NCBI RefSeq assembly: GCF_000720475.1
Contig: NZ_JOAP01000010.1
Coordinates: 62,001-126,000 of the forward strand
From: Streptomyces aureocirculatus
GTDB taxonomy: Bacteria; Actinomycetota; Actinomycetes; Streptomycetales; Streptomycetaceae
Length of the DNA stretch: 64,000 nucleotides
Reading direction: 5' to 3'
Shown: in pieces, positions 15,747-24,809 of the stretch
How the letters are laid out: every line of letters begins with the position of its first letter
Position numbering within the stretch: position 1 is the first letter of the stretch
The notes under the pieces: model-generated
Seen by the model: only the letters and a program-made list of their open reading frames with translations
Told to the model about the DNA's origin: nothing
Databases searched by the model: none
Program-made: the position numbers and the translations under genes

Positions 15747-15884
15747 GGTCCAAACCTCCAGGGCGCCCCGCGCGCGGGGCACAGGGGGACGGCGCGGCAC
15801 GGCCCGTCCCGGTGCGGTGATCAGTGCCGGAACCACCTTCGCCGCGGGACGGTCATGCGGTCCAATACGCCAACGCGCGGTTTC

Positions 15885-15899
15885 ATGCTGTTCCGGCAT
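15885..15899. promoter_or_regulatory. LysR-type operator, ATGC-N7-GCAT
   Basis: ATGCTGTTCCGGCAT has 4-base inverted ends and fits the T-N11-A LysR box (T at 15886, A at 15898). It lies 20 bases before the blaA start and upstream of the divergent beta-lactamase, the expected site for BlaA action. Confidence 0.65.
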
Positions 15900-15918
15900 A
15901 GGGCATAAGGTGCGGGCT

Positions 15919-16818
15919 GTGGATCTCGTAGGGGCGTGTCGCGCGTTCGTCAGCGTCAGTGAGCGCGGCAGTTTCACCGTCGGCGCCGCGGCCGCCCGGA
16001 TGTCCCAGCCGGTGGCGAGCCGTCGTGTGGCCGCCCTGGAGGAGCGCTTCGGCGAGCCGCTGTTCGAGCGGACCTCGCGCCGTGCGGTCCTGACCCCCTT
16101 CGGCCGGGACCTGCTGCCGACGGCCAGGCAGTTGGTGCGGGCGGCCGATGTGCTGCTGCACGAGGCGGAGGCCGTCAGGCACAAGCCGTGGCGGCTCGCG
16201 GTGCCCGGCATCTGCTCCACCGCAGCCCTCGCCCGCCTCGTCGCCGACGCGCGCGGACAGGGCATCACGCTCGACCTGCGTGTCGAGGGTCCCGCGCGGC
16301 GCAGGGAGCTCGTCGACTCCCAGCAGGTGCGGGCCGCGCTGCTCGCGGTGCCCGCGGACGAGGCCTCGTGGTCCGTGCCGCTCGGTCTCGCGACCGCACG
16401 GGACCCCGGTGTGCAGCGCGTGTACGTGGAGACGCTGCGGCTCCGCCGCGGGTCCCAAGGACCGGCCCGGCGCATCTGGATCCAGCCGGAGGACGACGTA
16501 CCGCACATCCGGGACCCGCTGACCCGTCTGCGCGACGCGCTCGGCCTGCGCCCCGCCCAACTCGTCGCCGCCGAGCAGCTCACGATGGCCGCGGCGGACG
16601 TCCTGTGCGGCGACGATCTGCTGCTGTGCTCCCGCGCGCAGGCCGCGGAGCTCGGTCTGATCTGGCGGCCCGTCGGCGAACTCACGATCGACCGGGGGTT
16701 CGCCCTCGGCGCCGCCGCGGACGGCAACCCCCGGCACCTCCAGGCACGGCTCGGCGGGGCCATCGCCCGCTGCCTCGGCGCGGACAGTCGGGCGACCGCC
16801 GCGGGAGGGGCCACGTGA
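15919..16818 (+). CDS. blaA: LysR family regulator of beta-lactamase (BlaA type)
   Basis: A 299-residue LysR-type regulator. The N-terminal winged helix shows [20 protein letters not shown] and the recognition-helix region [16 protein letters not shown]; the rest is a substrate-binding-like domain. In the S. cacaoi system the homologous pair activates beta-lactamase expression on beta-lactam exposure. The GTG at 15919 gives the standard LysR N-terminus; another GTG at 15910 is possible. Its stop overlaps the blaB start by four bases (GTGA), so the two are translationally coupled. It diverges from the beta-lactamase gene and probably binds the T-N11-A element just upstream of its own start. 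Confidence 0.9.
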   Translation: MDLVGACRAFVSVSERGSFTVGAAAARMSQPVASRRVAALEERFGEPLFERTSRRAVLTPFGRDLLPTARQLVRAADVLLHEAEAVRHKPWRLAVPGICSTAALARLVADARGQGITLDLRVEGPARRRELVDSQQVRAALLAVPADEASWSVPLGLATARDPGVQRVYVETLRLRRGSQGPARRIWIQPEDDVPHIRDPLTRLRDALGLRPAQLVAAEQLTMAAADVLCGDDLLLCSRAQAAELGLIWRPVGELTIDRGFALGAAADGNPRHLQARLGGAIARCLGADSRATAAGGAT

Positions 16819-17717
16819 ACACGGAATCGCTGCTGCGCGAGCTGCGCGCCGAACTGCGTGACGGTGGTCTGCGCTGCTGTGTCCTCGTACGCGATCTGGG
16901 ATCGGGCGACGAGATCGGCCTAGAGCCCGACACCCTGCTGCCGGTTGCATCGCTGGTCAAGATTCCGCTGGCCATCGCCACGGCGGAGCGCGTCCGGCGG
17001 GGCGAGATCGACGGGGCGACAGCTCTCGACGTGCAGCCCGGCAGGATCACCACGCCCGGGCCCACGGGCGTGAGCCGCTTCCGCCACCCCGCCCGCATAG
17101 CCATCGACGACCTGCTGTATCTGAGCACGTCGGTGAGCGACAACTCAGCGGGCGACGCACTGTTCGACCTCACCCCGCCCGCGCGCGTCGCCGCCATCGT
17201 CGACGAGTTCGGGCTGCGCGGCTTCACCATCAGGCACAGCCTGCGCGCGCTGTCCGACACGCCGACGGAGCGCTTCACCGCCGAGCAGGTCCACCTCGCG
17301 CACTCCCTGGCCATCGACGCGGGCACCAGCGGCCGCGGCCATCGGATCCCCCAGCTCGACACCACTCGCGCCAACACCGGCAGCGCCCGCGCCTGCGTCG
17401 AACTGCTGCAGGCCCTGTGGACTCCGTCGAAGATCCACCCGGAGGTGGCCGCGCGGGTCCGGGAGCTGATGGCCCACAACCTCATCCGGCACCGCCTGAC
17501 ACCGGACTTCAGTTCCGACGCCACCACCTGGTCCTCCAAGACCGGCACCCTGCTCAACCTCCGCCACGAGATCGGCGTCGTCGAGCACGCCGACGGCCAG
17601 ACCTTCGCCGTCGCCGTGCTCACCGAGTCCCTGGTCCCCGCGGGCACCCAGTTCGGCGCGGACGCCCTCATGGCGCATGTGGCCCGCACCTTGCGGGACC
17701 ATCTGCGGCAGCTCTAG
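16815..17717 (+). CDS. blaB: BlaB-type serine-reactive penicillin sensor, beta-lactamase fold
   Basis: A 300-residue protein with class A beta-lactamase motifs in the right order: ASLVK near residue 45 (S-x-x-K), SDN near 107 and KTG near 241. There is no signal peptide or lipobox and no standard Glu166 omega-loop motif. This fits BlaB of Streptomyces cacaoi, a cytoplasmic or inner-membrane-associated regulator needed with BlaA for beta-lactamase induction, rather than a secreted enzyme. It overlaps blaA by four bases. By analogy it could report acylation by beta-lactams or peptidoglycan fragments. An esterase or stand-alone serine hydrolase role is a less likely alternative. Confidence 0.88.
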   Translation: MNTESLLRELRAELRDGGLRCCVLVRDLGSGDEIGLEPDTLLPVASLVKIPLAIATAERVRRGEIDGATALDVQPGRITTPGPTGVSRFRHPARIAIDDLLYLSTSVSDNSAGDALFDLTPPARVAAIVDEFGLRGFTIRHSLRALSDTPTERFTAEQVHLAHSLAIDAGTSGRGHRIPQLDTTRANTGSARACVELLQALWTPSKIHPEVAARVRELMAHNLIRHRLTPDFSSDATTWSSKTGTLLNLRHEIGVVEHADGQTFAVAVLTESLVPAGTQFGADALMAHVARTLRDHLRQL

Positions 17718-17739
17718 GGCGGGTACACCTGCGGCAGCT

Positions 17740-18519
17740 TTAGGCAGTCGCGGTCAGTTCCGTACAGACGTCCTTCGCGGCGCCCGGGGCGTCGGGGGCG
17801 AGGCCCTGGCGGATGTACCACTCGGTGCCGAGCAGGCGCTCGCGTGCCGTCGGCGGCAGCTCGGCGATCAGCCCCGGCACGGCTCCGCGTGCCACCTCGG
17901 TGCGATGCGCGAGGACGGCGGCGGTCTTCTGTTCCAGCCAGGGCCGGACGTCGACGGCCGTGGTGACCAGCTCGTCGGGGACGCTGTACACCGCCTCGCG
18001 CGCGCCGACCACCTCCGTCAGCGCCGCCACGGCCGAGCGCGGGTGCGTGGCCAGATAGAGGGCGCTCGGCTGCCAAGGGGCACCGGCTTCCGGGCAGAGC
18101 TGTCCGAGCCCGGCCGCCTGGGCGGCGAGCACGGTCACCCGGTGGGTGTGCACGTGGTCCGGGTGCCCGGAGAGACCGCCGTAGGCGTCATGCGTGACCA
18201 TGACCTCCGGCCGGAACTCCCTGATGTGCGCCACCAGTCGCCGCACCGCGTCGTCGAGGGGCGCGTCACAGAACCGCGCGCCGCCCGGAGCCGACTGCGG
18301 TACGCGGGCGTCGGCGTAGCCGAGCATCCTCGGCGGTCCTGCGCCGAGGATCCGCAGCGCGTCGGCCAGCTCGGCGGCGCGCGGGGAGTCCGCGGCCCAC
18401 GTCGCCGTGACGACCGCGGTGCGCGCGCCCGCGGCCGCGTGGCGGGCGAGCACCCCGCCCGCCGCCAGCGACTCGTCGTCCGGGTGCGCGAAGACCGCGA
18501 GCAGGCTCGGCACAGGCAT
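17740..18519 (-). CDS. PIG-L family zinc-dependent deacetylase
   Basis: A 259-residue LmbE/PIG-L family protein. The zinc-site motif AHPDDE lies near residues 11-16 and the second part GHPDHVHTH near 118-126; length matches MshB/Mca-like deacetylases. It probably removes an N-acyl group from a GlcNAc-containing conjugate such as a mycothiol S-conjugate or a secondary metabolite, but the substrate cannot be fixed. No signal peptide, so cytosolic. It lies 33 bases downstream of the 122-residue gene on the same strand, consistent with an operon, and is convergent with blaB. Confidence 0.9.
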   Translation of the reverse strand: MPVPSLLAVFAHPDDESLAAGGVLARHAAAGARTAVVTATWAADSPRAAELADALRILGAGPPRMLGYADARVPQSAPGGARFCDAPLDDAVRRLVAHIREFRPEVMVTHDAYGGLSGHPDHVHTHRVTVLAAQAAGLGQLCPEAGAPWQPSALYLATHPRSAVAALTEVVGAREAVYSVPDELVTTAVDVRPWLEQKTAAVLAHRTEVARGAVPGLIAELPPTARERLLGTEWYIRQGLAPDAPGAAKDVCTELTATA

Positions 18520-18552
18520 GGGCGGGCCACCTTCCAGCGACGGAAGATCGGA

Positions 18553-18921
18553 TCATAGCCCCCGGGCACCGGCTTCGACGGGCACCCGTCCGGCGTCGAA
18601 GAGGCACGCGTGCGGCTCCTCCTGGAGCGGCACCACCGCCCGCACCGCACCGAACGCCGCCGATGTGGCCCGCCGGGCGATCTCCGATGTGGTGCCGTCC
18701 GCCTCGGTCCACTGACAGGTCTGCGCGCGGTAGTCGTCGACGGCGGCCTCGACGGCCTTGGTCATGCGACGGTGCAGCACGATCTCGCGGTCGGCGGCGG
18801 GGCGGGCGTACAACGCGCGTATCGCGGCGCGGAGTTCGGCGGCTTCGTCGGGCAACAGAGTGCCGCTCTCGCAGCGGTCGACGAGGACGAGCAGTTGGCG
18901 GAGAGCGTAGGGCTCGTTCAT
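18553..18921 (-). CDS. Hypothetical protein, 122 aa, mostly helical
   Basis: Family not recognised. The product begins MNEPYALRQLLVLVDRCESG, is rich in Ala, Glu and Arg, and looks alpha-helical and soluble, with two cysteines in the second half. The ATG at 18921 has a strong AGGAGG site. It sits just upstream of the PIG-L deacetylase on the same strand, so the two are probably co-transcribed. Codon use matches the neighbours, supporting a real gene. Confidence 0.65.
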   Translation of the reverse strand: MNEPYALRQLLVLVDRCESGTLLPDEAAELRAAIRALYARPAADREIVLHRRMTKAVEAAVDDYRAQTCQWTEADGTTSEIARRATSAAFGAVRAVVPLQEEPHACLFDAGRVPVEAGARGL

Positions 18922-19245
18922 GGGTCGCCTCCTGAAGGGTGGGCCCGGCCGGGCGGGCCGCCGAGACTTTCGCCCGCGGTCGCGGTGCGAGGCGAGCGTG
19001 ATCACCGCATACCCGCCGAGCGCATCCTCCCACCCCTTTCGGGCGATCTTCTGTCAGGTTGTTCGGACACGGCGGGTGCCGGGGGCCGACGTGGTGGTGT
19101 CCTGGGGGCCGTCGCGGTGGTGTCCTGGGGGCCTGGGGCGCGTTGACCGGACGACACTGCCGACTCGTCCCCTGTGCGGACCGGTTCGCGGACCGGCCCG
19201 CGCCCGTGGGCTTCCCGCAGCCGGCGCCGCGGGAAGGAACACCCC
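18922..19245. other. Divergent intergenic region with an 18-bp direct repeat
   Basis: No credible gene. GGTGGTGTCCTGGGGGCC occurs exactly twice, at 19093-19110 and 19116-19133, spaced 23 bases start to start, about 110 bases before the GH43 start. This could be a tandem regulator site. The region also holds the promoter of the minus-strand 122-aa gene. Confidence 0.5.
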
Positions 19246-20652
19246 ATGCGACGTCGTATCGCAGCCTGCGGACTCACCGCCGCGGCCCTGATCCTGATTC
19301 TGATCCTCGGCCAGGCCCAGGCAGGCACCCACGCCCCGGCCGCGCCCGCCCCGGCGGCAGCAGCGCCCGCCCCGGCGGCGGCAGCCCCCGCCGACGGCCC
19401 CGTGCTCGCCCGGAACTTCCCCGACCCCGACATCGTGAAGGTCGGCCGCACCTACCACGCGTACGCCACCAACGGCGCCGGACAGCACGTCCAGCACGCC
19501 ACGTCCGCCGATCTCACCCACTGGCGCGTCGACGGCGCCGACGTCCTGCCCGCGCTCGGCGCCTGGGCCGTGCCCGACCGCGGTCTGGTGTGGGCGCCGG
19601 AGGTGTACGACAACGGAGCCGGGTTCACCCTGCACTACACGGCCCGCGACCGCGCGAGCGACCGGCAGTGCGTCGGCGTCGCGCTCTCGCCGTCGCCCGA
19701 AGGACCGTTCCGGCCGGTCGGCGACGGGCCGCTGATCTGCCCTGCCGCGGAGGGCGGCGCCATCGACGCGGCCTCGTACACGGAGAACGGTCAGCGGTAC
19801 GTGCTGTGGAAGAACGACGGCAACTGCTGCGGCCTCGGCGGCGACACCTGGCTGCACCTCCAGCCCACGTCGTGGGACGGCACCCGCCTCACGGGCGGCG
19901 CCACGCGGCTCGTCAAGCAGGACAGGGAGTGGGAGGACCCGCTGGTGGAGGCGCCGACCCTGGTCCGGCGCGGCGGCCGTTACGTCCTGTTCTACTCCGC
20001 GCACTTCTACAGCCGCGACCAGTACCGCACCGGGTACGCGGTCGCCGATCGGCTCACCGGCCCGTATGCCAAGGCCGCCGGGCCGCTGATGACGACGGAC
20101 AGCTTCGCGGGAGCGGTCCGCGGCCCCGGCGGCCAGGACGTGGTGACGGGTCCCGACGGCCGTGACCGCATCGTCTTCCACGGCTGGAACGCCGACTACA
20201 CACAGCGGTTCCTGTACGCCGCCGACCTCGGCTTCGCGGCCGGCCGGCCGGTGGTGCGCGGCAGCAAGACGTTCTACGAGGCGGAGGACGCCCGAGTCGT
20301 GAACGCGGTCGTCCGGGACGCCCCCCTCGCTTCGGGCGGCAAGGCGGTCGGCAGGATCGACCACGCCGACAGCCACGTCGAGTTCACGGTCTTCGCCGCG
20401 TCCGCGGGCGCGCACACGCTGTTCGTACGCTACGGCAACGGCTCCCAGGACGGCGCGGGCGCCCCGGTCGCCGCCGCGCACCGGCTGACGGTGAACGGCG
20501 CCGCGGCGGGCGTCGTCCCCTACCCGCACACCAACTGGGACCGCTGGCGGTCGACGGCCGGAACTCCCCTGGTGCTGCGGGCGGGTTGGAACACGATCCG
20601 CCTGGCCAAGGACGCGTACTACGCGGAGCTGGACGGCGTGGACGTGGCCTGA
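19246..20652 (+). CDS. Secreted GH43-type glycosidase with C-terminal carbohydrate-binding module
   Basis: A 468-residue secreted protein. A signal peptide (basic MRRRIAACG, hydrophobic core, AQAGT) is followed by an Ala-Pro linker. The catalytic domain (about 55-345) is a five-bladed propeller of the GH43 family: NFPDPDIVKVGRTYHAY carries the general-base Asp, WAPEVY follows, and a later Glu region EAPTLVRRGGRYVLFYS suits the acid. The C-terminal 120 residues (TFYEAEDARVVN to DGVDVA) look like a CBM6/CBM35 beta-sandwich. It probably releases arabinose, xylose or galactose from plant polymers. The ATG at 19246 follows GGAAGGA. No sugar-transport genes are adjacent. Confidence 0.9.
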   Translation: MRRRIAACGLTAAALILILILGQAQAGTHAPAAPAPAAAAPAPAAAAPADGPVLARNFPDPDIVKVGRTYHAYATNGAGQHVQHATSADLTHWRVDGADVLPALGAWAVPDRGLVWAPEVYDNGAGFTLHYTARDRASDRQCVGVALSPSPEGPFRPVGDGPLICPAAEGGAIDAASYTENGQRYVLWKNDGNCCGLGGDTWLHLQPTSWDGTRLTGGATRLVKQDREWEDPLVEAPTLVRRGGRYVLFYSAHFYSRDQYRTGYAVADRLTGPYAKAAGPLMTTDSFAGAVRGPGGQDVVTGPDGRDRIVFHGWNADYTQRFLYAADLGFAAGRPVVRGSKTFYEAEDARVVNAVVRDAPLASGGKAVGRIDHADSHVEFTVFAASAGAHTLFVRYGNGSQDGAGAPVAAAHRLTVNGAAAGVVPYPHTNWDRWRSTAGTPLVLRAGWNTIRLAKDAYYAELDGVDVA

Positions 20653-20775
20653 GAGGCAGAAGTGGGACCGGGAGGCAAGGGCCGACCCGAGGTGATCTCG
20701 GCTGAAACCCGTAGGTACACGGGCAAACATCGGGCGGGCACGATCATCGTATCGAGTTAATGTCGGCGGCTTTCC

Positions 20776-20806
20776 TTGGCCCGGCGGGCGAAGTGGCCAC
20801 TAGGGT
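20776..20806 (+). promoter_or_regulatory. Tentative promoter of the encapsulin/2-MIB operon
   Basis: TTGGCC (20776-20781) and TAGGGT (20801-20806) are separated by 19 bases, about 135 bases before the encapsulin start. The -10 is a common Streptomyces form, but spacing and -35 are not ideal. The surrounding 20653-20941 gap is relatively AT-rich and holds no gene. Confidence 0.3.
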
Positions 20807-20941
20807 TCCTGTGAATCTGGACGGATTCCCCTCCCTATACGCCTATATCCCCTTTACCTCTGCCTGCCCACTCCCATTTCTTCCGTTACCGGTGACGTCC
20901 ACGTACACGCGTCACTCCTCTGAGCAAGGAGAGCTCGCCCG

Positions 20942-22354
20942 ATGACTGTTGACTCGAGCCCGGAAACACGAGCGGAGCTGCCGCGGCAGACCAGCCTGGG
21001 CACGGCGGCCGCCCGCAATCTCGCCAGCACGACCAAGTCCGCCCCGCAGATGCAGGAGATCACCTCTCGCTGGCTGCTGCGGATGCTCCCCTGGGTGGAG
21101 ACCAAGGGCGGGGTCTACCGGGTGAACCGCCGCCTGAGCTACACCGTCGGCGACGGCACCGTGGAGTTCGTCCAGGACGGCGCCGACGTCCGGGTCATCC
21201 CCCGTGAACTCGGTGAACTGGCGCTGCTGCGCGGCTTCGACGACGTGGAGGTGCTTACCGCCATCGCCGACCGGTGCGTGCAGCGCGACTTCCGGGTCGG
21301 CGAGACGCTGGCCGAGCGCGGGGCGCCCGCGGACCACCTGCATCTGATCGCCCACGGCCGCGTCGGCCAGACCTCGGCCGGGCCCTACGGCGACGAGGTG
21401 GTCCTGGACGTACTCGCCGACGGCGACCGGTTCGGCGAGCACGCCCTCCTGGAGGAGGACGCCAGGTGGGACCACACCGCCACCGCCGAGACCGCCGGCA
21501 CCCTGCTGACCCTGTCCCGCGCCGACTTCGCGGCCGTGGTGTCCGCGGCGCCCGCCCTGCGGGTCCATCTCGAAGAGTTCAGGTCGCGCTCCCGACGGCG
21601 GCAGAACCACCGCGGCGAGGCGGAGATCGCCATGTCGGCGGGCCACACCGGCGAGCACGAACTGCCCGGCGCCTTCGTGGACTACGAACTGAATCCGCGC
21701 GAGTACGAACTCTCCGCCGCGCAGACCGTTCTGCGGATCCACACCAGGGTCTCCGACCTCTACAACGGTCCGATGAACCAGACAAAGGAGCAACTCCGGC
21801 TCACCATCGAGGCGTTGCGTGAGCGCCAGGAGCACGAGCTGGTCAACAACCGGGAGTTCGGCCTGCTCCACAACGCCGACTTCAAGCAGCGCATCCAGCC
21901 GCACTCAGGGCCGCCGACCCCCGACGACATGGACGAACTGCTCTGCCGCCGCCGCGGCTCCAAGTTCTTCCTGGCGCACCCCAGGACGATCGCGGCGATC
22001 GGGCGCGAACTCAACTCCCGTGGGATCTACCCCGACCACGTCGACCTCGGCGGTCAGCAGGTCCCGGCCTGGCGTGGGGTCCCGATCCTGCCCTGCAACA
22101 AGATCCCTATCACCAAGGAGAAGACCAGTTCGATCCTCTGCATGCGTACGGGCGAGGACAACCAGGGCGTGATCGGTCTGCATCAGACCGGCCTGCCGGA
22201 CGAGTACGAACCGGGCCTGTCGGTCCGCTTCATGGGCCTGAACGAGCAGGCGATCACCTCCTACCTCGTCAGCACCTACTACTCCGCCGCGATCCTCGTG
22301 CCGGACGCGGTCGGCGTCCTGGAGAACGTGCAGATCGCCCGCTGGGGCAGGTAG
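20942..22354 (+). CDS. Family 2B encapsulin shell protein with cyclic-nucleotide-binding domain
   Basis: A 470-residue protein of the EshA-like group now classed as family 2B encapsulins: an HK97-type shell fold with an inserted cNMP-binding domain. The N-terminal region ([20 protein letters not shown]) and the long C-terminal half from about residue 235 ([49 protein letters not shown]) fit the shell part. The cNMP-binding segment is about 85-200 with the [10 protein letters not shown] phosphate-cassette-like motif. It should assemble a protein nanocompartment. The next gene is 2-methylisoborneol synthase, a known cargo partner of such shells. AAGGAG lies ten bases before the ATG. Confidence 0.93.
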   Translation: MTVDSSPETRAELPRQTSLGTAAARNLASTTKSAPQMQEITSRWLLRMLPWVETKGGVYRVNRRLSYTVGDGTVEFVQDGADVRVIPRELGELALLRGFDDVEVLTAIADRCVQRDFRVGETLAERGAPADHLHLIAHGRVGQTSAGPYGDEVVLDVLADGDRFGEHALLEEDARWDHTATAETAGTLLTLSRADFAAVVSAAPALRVHLEEFRSRSRRRQNHRGEAEIAMSAGHTGEHELPGAFVDYELNPREYELSAAQTVLRIHTRVSDLYNGPMNQTKEQLRLTIEALRERQEHELVNNREFGLLHNADFKQRIQPHSGPPTPDDMDELLCRRRGSKFFLAHPRTIAAIGRELNSRGIYPDHVDLGGQQVPAWRGVPILPCNKIPITKEKTSSILCMRTGEDNQGVIGLHQTGLPDEYEPGLSVRFMGLNEQAITSYLVSTYYSAAILVPDAVGVLENVQIARWGR

Positions 22355-22389
22355 TGGATCCGGCCGCCCACCCCACCAAGGAGCCCTGG

Positions 22390-23769
22390 ATGCCCGCCGC
22401 GCCCGAGCCGACACCCGCGCACACGCCCCAGTCGGCACCTCCACAGTCGAGTGTGCCCGAGGCAACCTCCCGCTTCGGGGCACACGTCCTGGCCGAAGCG
22501 GCGGCCCGCGCCTGCGACATCAAGGCCGCCCTCGGCAGTCCGGCAAGTACGCCTTCGCCGCCAGCCCCGCCCGTTCTCGACGCCCCGCCCAGCCTCGGCG
22601 CCCCGCCCAGCCTTGACGCCCCGCCCGTTCTCAGCGCCCCGCCCGCCGCGGTTCCCGCACCGGACGCCGATCTGGCCCGGATTCTGCGGGGCCCCAGCGG
22701 CCTGGGCACCGCGGGCCTGCGCCTCGTCCCGGGGGCGGAACCGGAAACGCCCGCACAGCCGCAGCCCCAGCCCCCGTCGGCCGAGGCGGAGGGGACGGCG
22801 GTCCCCGGCCTCTACCACCACCCGGTGCCCGAACCCGACCCGGTGCGGGTCGAGGAGGTCAGCCGCAGGATCAAGTCCTGGGCGCTCGACGAGGTCTCTC
22901 TGTATCCCGACGACTGGGAGGAGGAGTTCGACGGCTTCTCGGTGGGCCGCTACATGGTCGCCTGCCACCCGGACGCCCCCACCGTCGACCACCTGATGAT
23001 CGCCACCCGTCTGATGGTGGCCGAGAACGCGGTCGACGACTGCTACTGCGAGGACCACGGAGGCTCACCCGAAGGCCTCGGAGGACGCCTGCTCCTCGCG
23101 CACACCGCCCTCGACCCGCTGCACACGACGCAGGAGTACCAGCCGCAATGGGCGCGGTCCCTCCACGCGGACGCGCCCCGGCGTGCCTACCGCTCCGCCA
23201 TGGAGTACTTCGTCCAGGCGGGCAGCCCCTCCCAGGCCGACCGGTTCCGGCACGACATGGCCCGGCTGCACATGGGGTACCTCGCCGAAGCCGCCTGGGC
23301 CCAGTTGGACCACGTGCCCGAGGTGTGGGAGTACCTGGCGATGCGCCAGTTCAACAACTTCCGCCCCTGCCCGACCATCACCGACACCGTCGGCGGCTAC
23401 GAACTCCCCGCGGACCTGCACGCCATGCCCGCCATGCAGAGGGTCATCGCACTCGCGGGCAACGCGACGACCATCGTGAACGACCTCTACTCGTACACCA
23501 AGGAACTCGAATCGCCGGGCCGGCACCTGAACCTGCCCGTAGTGATCGCCGACCGTGAGGGCCTCCCGGAACGGGACGCCTATCTGAAGGCGGTCGAGGT
23601 CCACAACGAGCTCATGCGCGACTTCGAGGCCGCGGCCGCGGAGCTGGCCGCCGCCTGCCCCGTGCCGAGTGCGCAGCGCTTCCTGCGCGGCGTGGCCGCG
23701 TGGGTCGACGGCAACCACTACTGGCACCGGACCAACACCTACCGCTACAGCCTGCCCGACTTCTGGTAA
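22390..23769 (+). CDS. 2-methylisoborneol synthase (class I terpene cyclase)
   Basis: A 459-residue terpene cyclase. The metal-binding motif DDCYCED and the NSE-type motif NDLYSYTKE are clear, with YHHP and the FNNFRPCPTI region typical of bacterial 2-MIB synthases. It cyclises 2-methyl-GPP to the earthy odorant 2-methylisoborneol. The first 140 residues are Pro/Ala-rich and disordered, with short repeats (APPSLGAPPSLDAPPVL); in this family such tails contain the encapsulin-loading signal. The ATG at 22390 is preferred because AAGGAG lies six bases upstream. A GTG at 22354, overlapping the encapsulin stop, would add 12 residues. It is flanked by its shell and its substrate-making methyltransferase. 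Confidence 0.94.
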   Translation: MPAAPEPTPAHTPQSAPPQSSVPEATSRFGAHVLAEAAARACDIKAALGSPASTPSPPAPPVLDAPPSLGAPPSLDAPPVLSAPPAAVPAPDADLARILRGPSGLGTAGLRLVPGAEPETPAQPQPQPPSAEAEGTAVPGLYHHPVPEPDPVRVEEVSRRIKSWALDEVSLYPDDWEEEFDGFSVGRYMVACHPDAPTVDHLMIATRLMVAENAVDDCYCEDHGGSPEGLGGRLLLAHTALDPLHTTQEYQPQWARSLHADAPRRAYRSAMEYFVQAGSPSQADRFRHDMARLHMGYLAEAAWAQLDHVPEVWEYLAMRQFNNFRPCPTITDTVGGYELPADLHAMPAMQRVIALAGNATTIVNDLYSYTKELESPGRHLNLPVVIADREGLPERDAYLKAVEVHNELMRDFEAAAAELAAACPVPSAQRFLRGVAAWVDGNHYWHRTNTYRYSLPDFW

Positions 23770-23774
23770 GAGAA

Positions 23775-24674
23775 ATGGAATCATCTGTGACGAGCACCGA
23801 ACTCACCGCCACGTCGAGCGGCACCCCCCTGCGCATCCCCGGCCCCGCGACGCCCTACCAGGGGGACATCGCCCGCTACTGGGACGGTGAGGCCAGGCCC
23901 GTGAACCTGCGTCTCGGCGATGTCGACGGCCTCTACCACCACCACTACGGCATCGGGGACGTCGACCACTCCGCGCTCGGCGACGCCGAGGACAGCGAGA
24001 GCGAGAAGAAGCTGATCGCCGAGCTCCACCGCCTGGAGTCGGCACAGGCCGAGTTCCTCCTGGGGCACCTCGGGGACATCGGGCGTGACGACACCCTGGT
24101 GGACGCCGGCTGCGGCCGCGGCGGCTCGATGGTCATGGCCCACCAGCGCTTCGGTTGCAAGGTGGAAGGCGTCACGCTGTCCGCCAAACAGGCCGCCTTC
24201 GCCAACAACCGGGCGCGCGAACTGCGCATGCAGGACCACGTCCACGCCCGCGTCTGCAACATGCTCGCCATGCCCTTCGCGACCGGGGAGGCCGCGGCAT
24301 CGTGGAACAACGAGTCGAGCATGTACGTCGACCTGCACGACCTGTTCGCCGAGCACGCGCGCATCCTCGCGGTCGGCGGCCGCTATGTGACCATCACCGG
24401 CTGCTGGAACCCGCGGTACGGCCAGCCGTCGAAGTGGGTCTCGCAGATCAACGCGCACTTCGAGTGCAACATCCACTCCCGCCGGGAGTACCTGCGCGCC
24501 ATGGCCGACAACCGCCTCGTGCCGCAGGCCGTCGTCGACCTCACTCCCGCCACCCTGCCGTACTGGGAGTTGCGGGCCACGTCTTCCCTGGTCACAGGGA
24601 TTGAGGACGCGTTCATCAACTCCTACAAGGACGGGTCCTTCCAGTACGTCCTGATCGCGGCCGACCGAGTCTGA
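23775..24674 (+). CDS. Geranyl diphosphate 2-C-methyltransferase
   Basis: A 299-residue SAM-dependent methyltransferase. The glycine-rich SAM motif VDAGCGRGGSMVMA is at about residues 108-121, preceded by the family hallmark YHHHYGIGD. A long C-terminal domain ends FQYVLIAADRV. The enzyme methylates C2 of GPP to give 2-methyl-GPP, the substrate of the upstream cyclase. The start is five bases after the cyclase stop; an in-frame GTG at 23787 is an alternative. With the encapsulin and cyclase genes it forms a three-gene 2-MIB operon closed by a hairpin at 24738. Confidence 0.94.
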   Translation: MESSVTSTELTATSSGTPLRIPGPATPYQGDIARYWDGEARPVNLRLGDVDGLYHHHYGIGDVDHSALGDAEDSESEKKLIAELHRLESAQAEFLLGHLGDIGRDDTLVDAGCGRGGSMVMAHQRFGCKVEGVTLSAKQAAFANNRARELRMQDHVHARVCNMLAMPFATGEAAASWNNESSMYVDLHDLFAEHARILAVGGRYVTITGCWNPRYGQPSKWVSQINAHFECNIHSRREYLRAMADNRLVPQAVVDLTPATLPYWELRATSSLVTGIEDAFINSYKDGSFQYVLIAADRV

Positions 24675-24737
24675 CCTCCTCAGGAGACCCGCGCAGTCCG
24701 ACTTCTCGGAAGACCCACGCACGAAGGCCCGCGCACC

Positions 24738-24772
24738 GGGCACCTGGAGCGGATCTCGCCCTCCAGGTGCCC
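24738..24772. terminator. 12-bp perfect hairpin after the 2-MIB operon
   Basis: GGGCACCTGGAG (24738-24749) pairs with CTCCAGGTGCCC (24761-24772) around an 11-base loop, followed by a pyrimidine-rich CTCTTCC stretch. It lies between the methyltransferase stop and the next start. Confidence 0.8.
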
Positions 24773-24809
24773 CTCTTCCGTCGGGTCGCCATACAGGGAG
24801 CAGTTCTCG

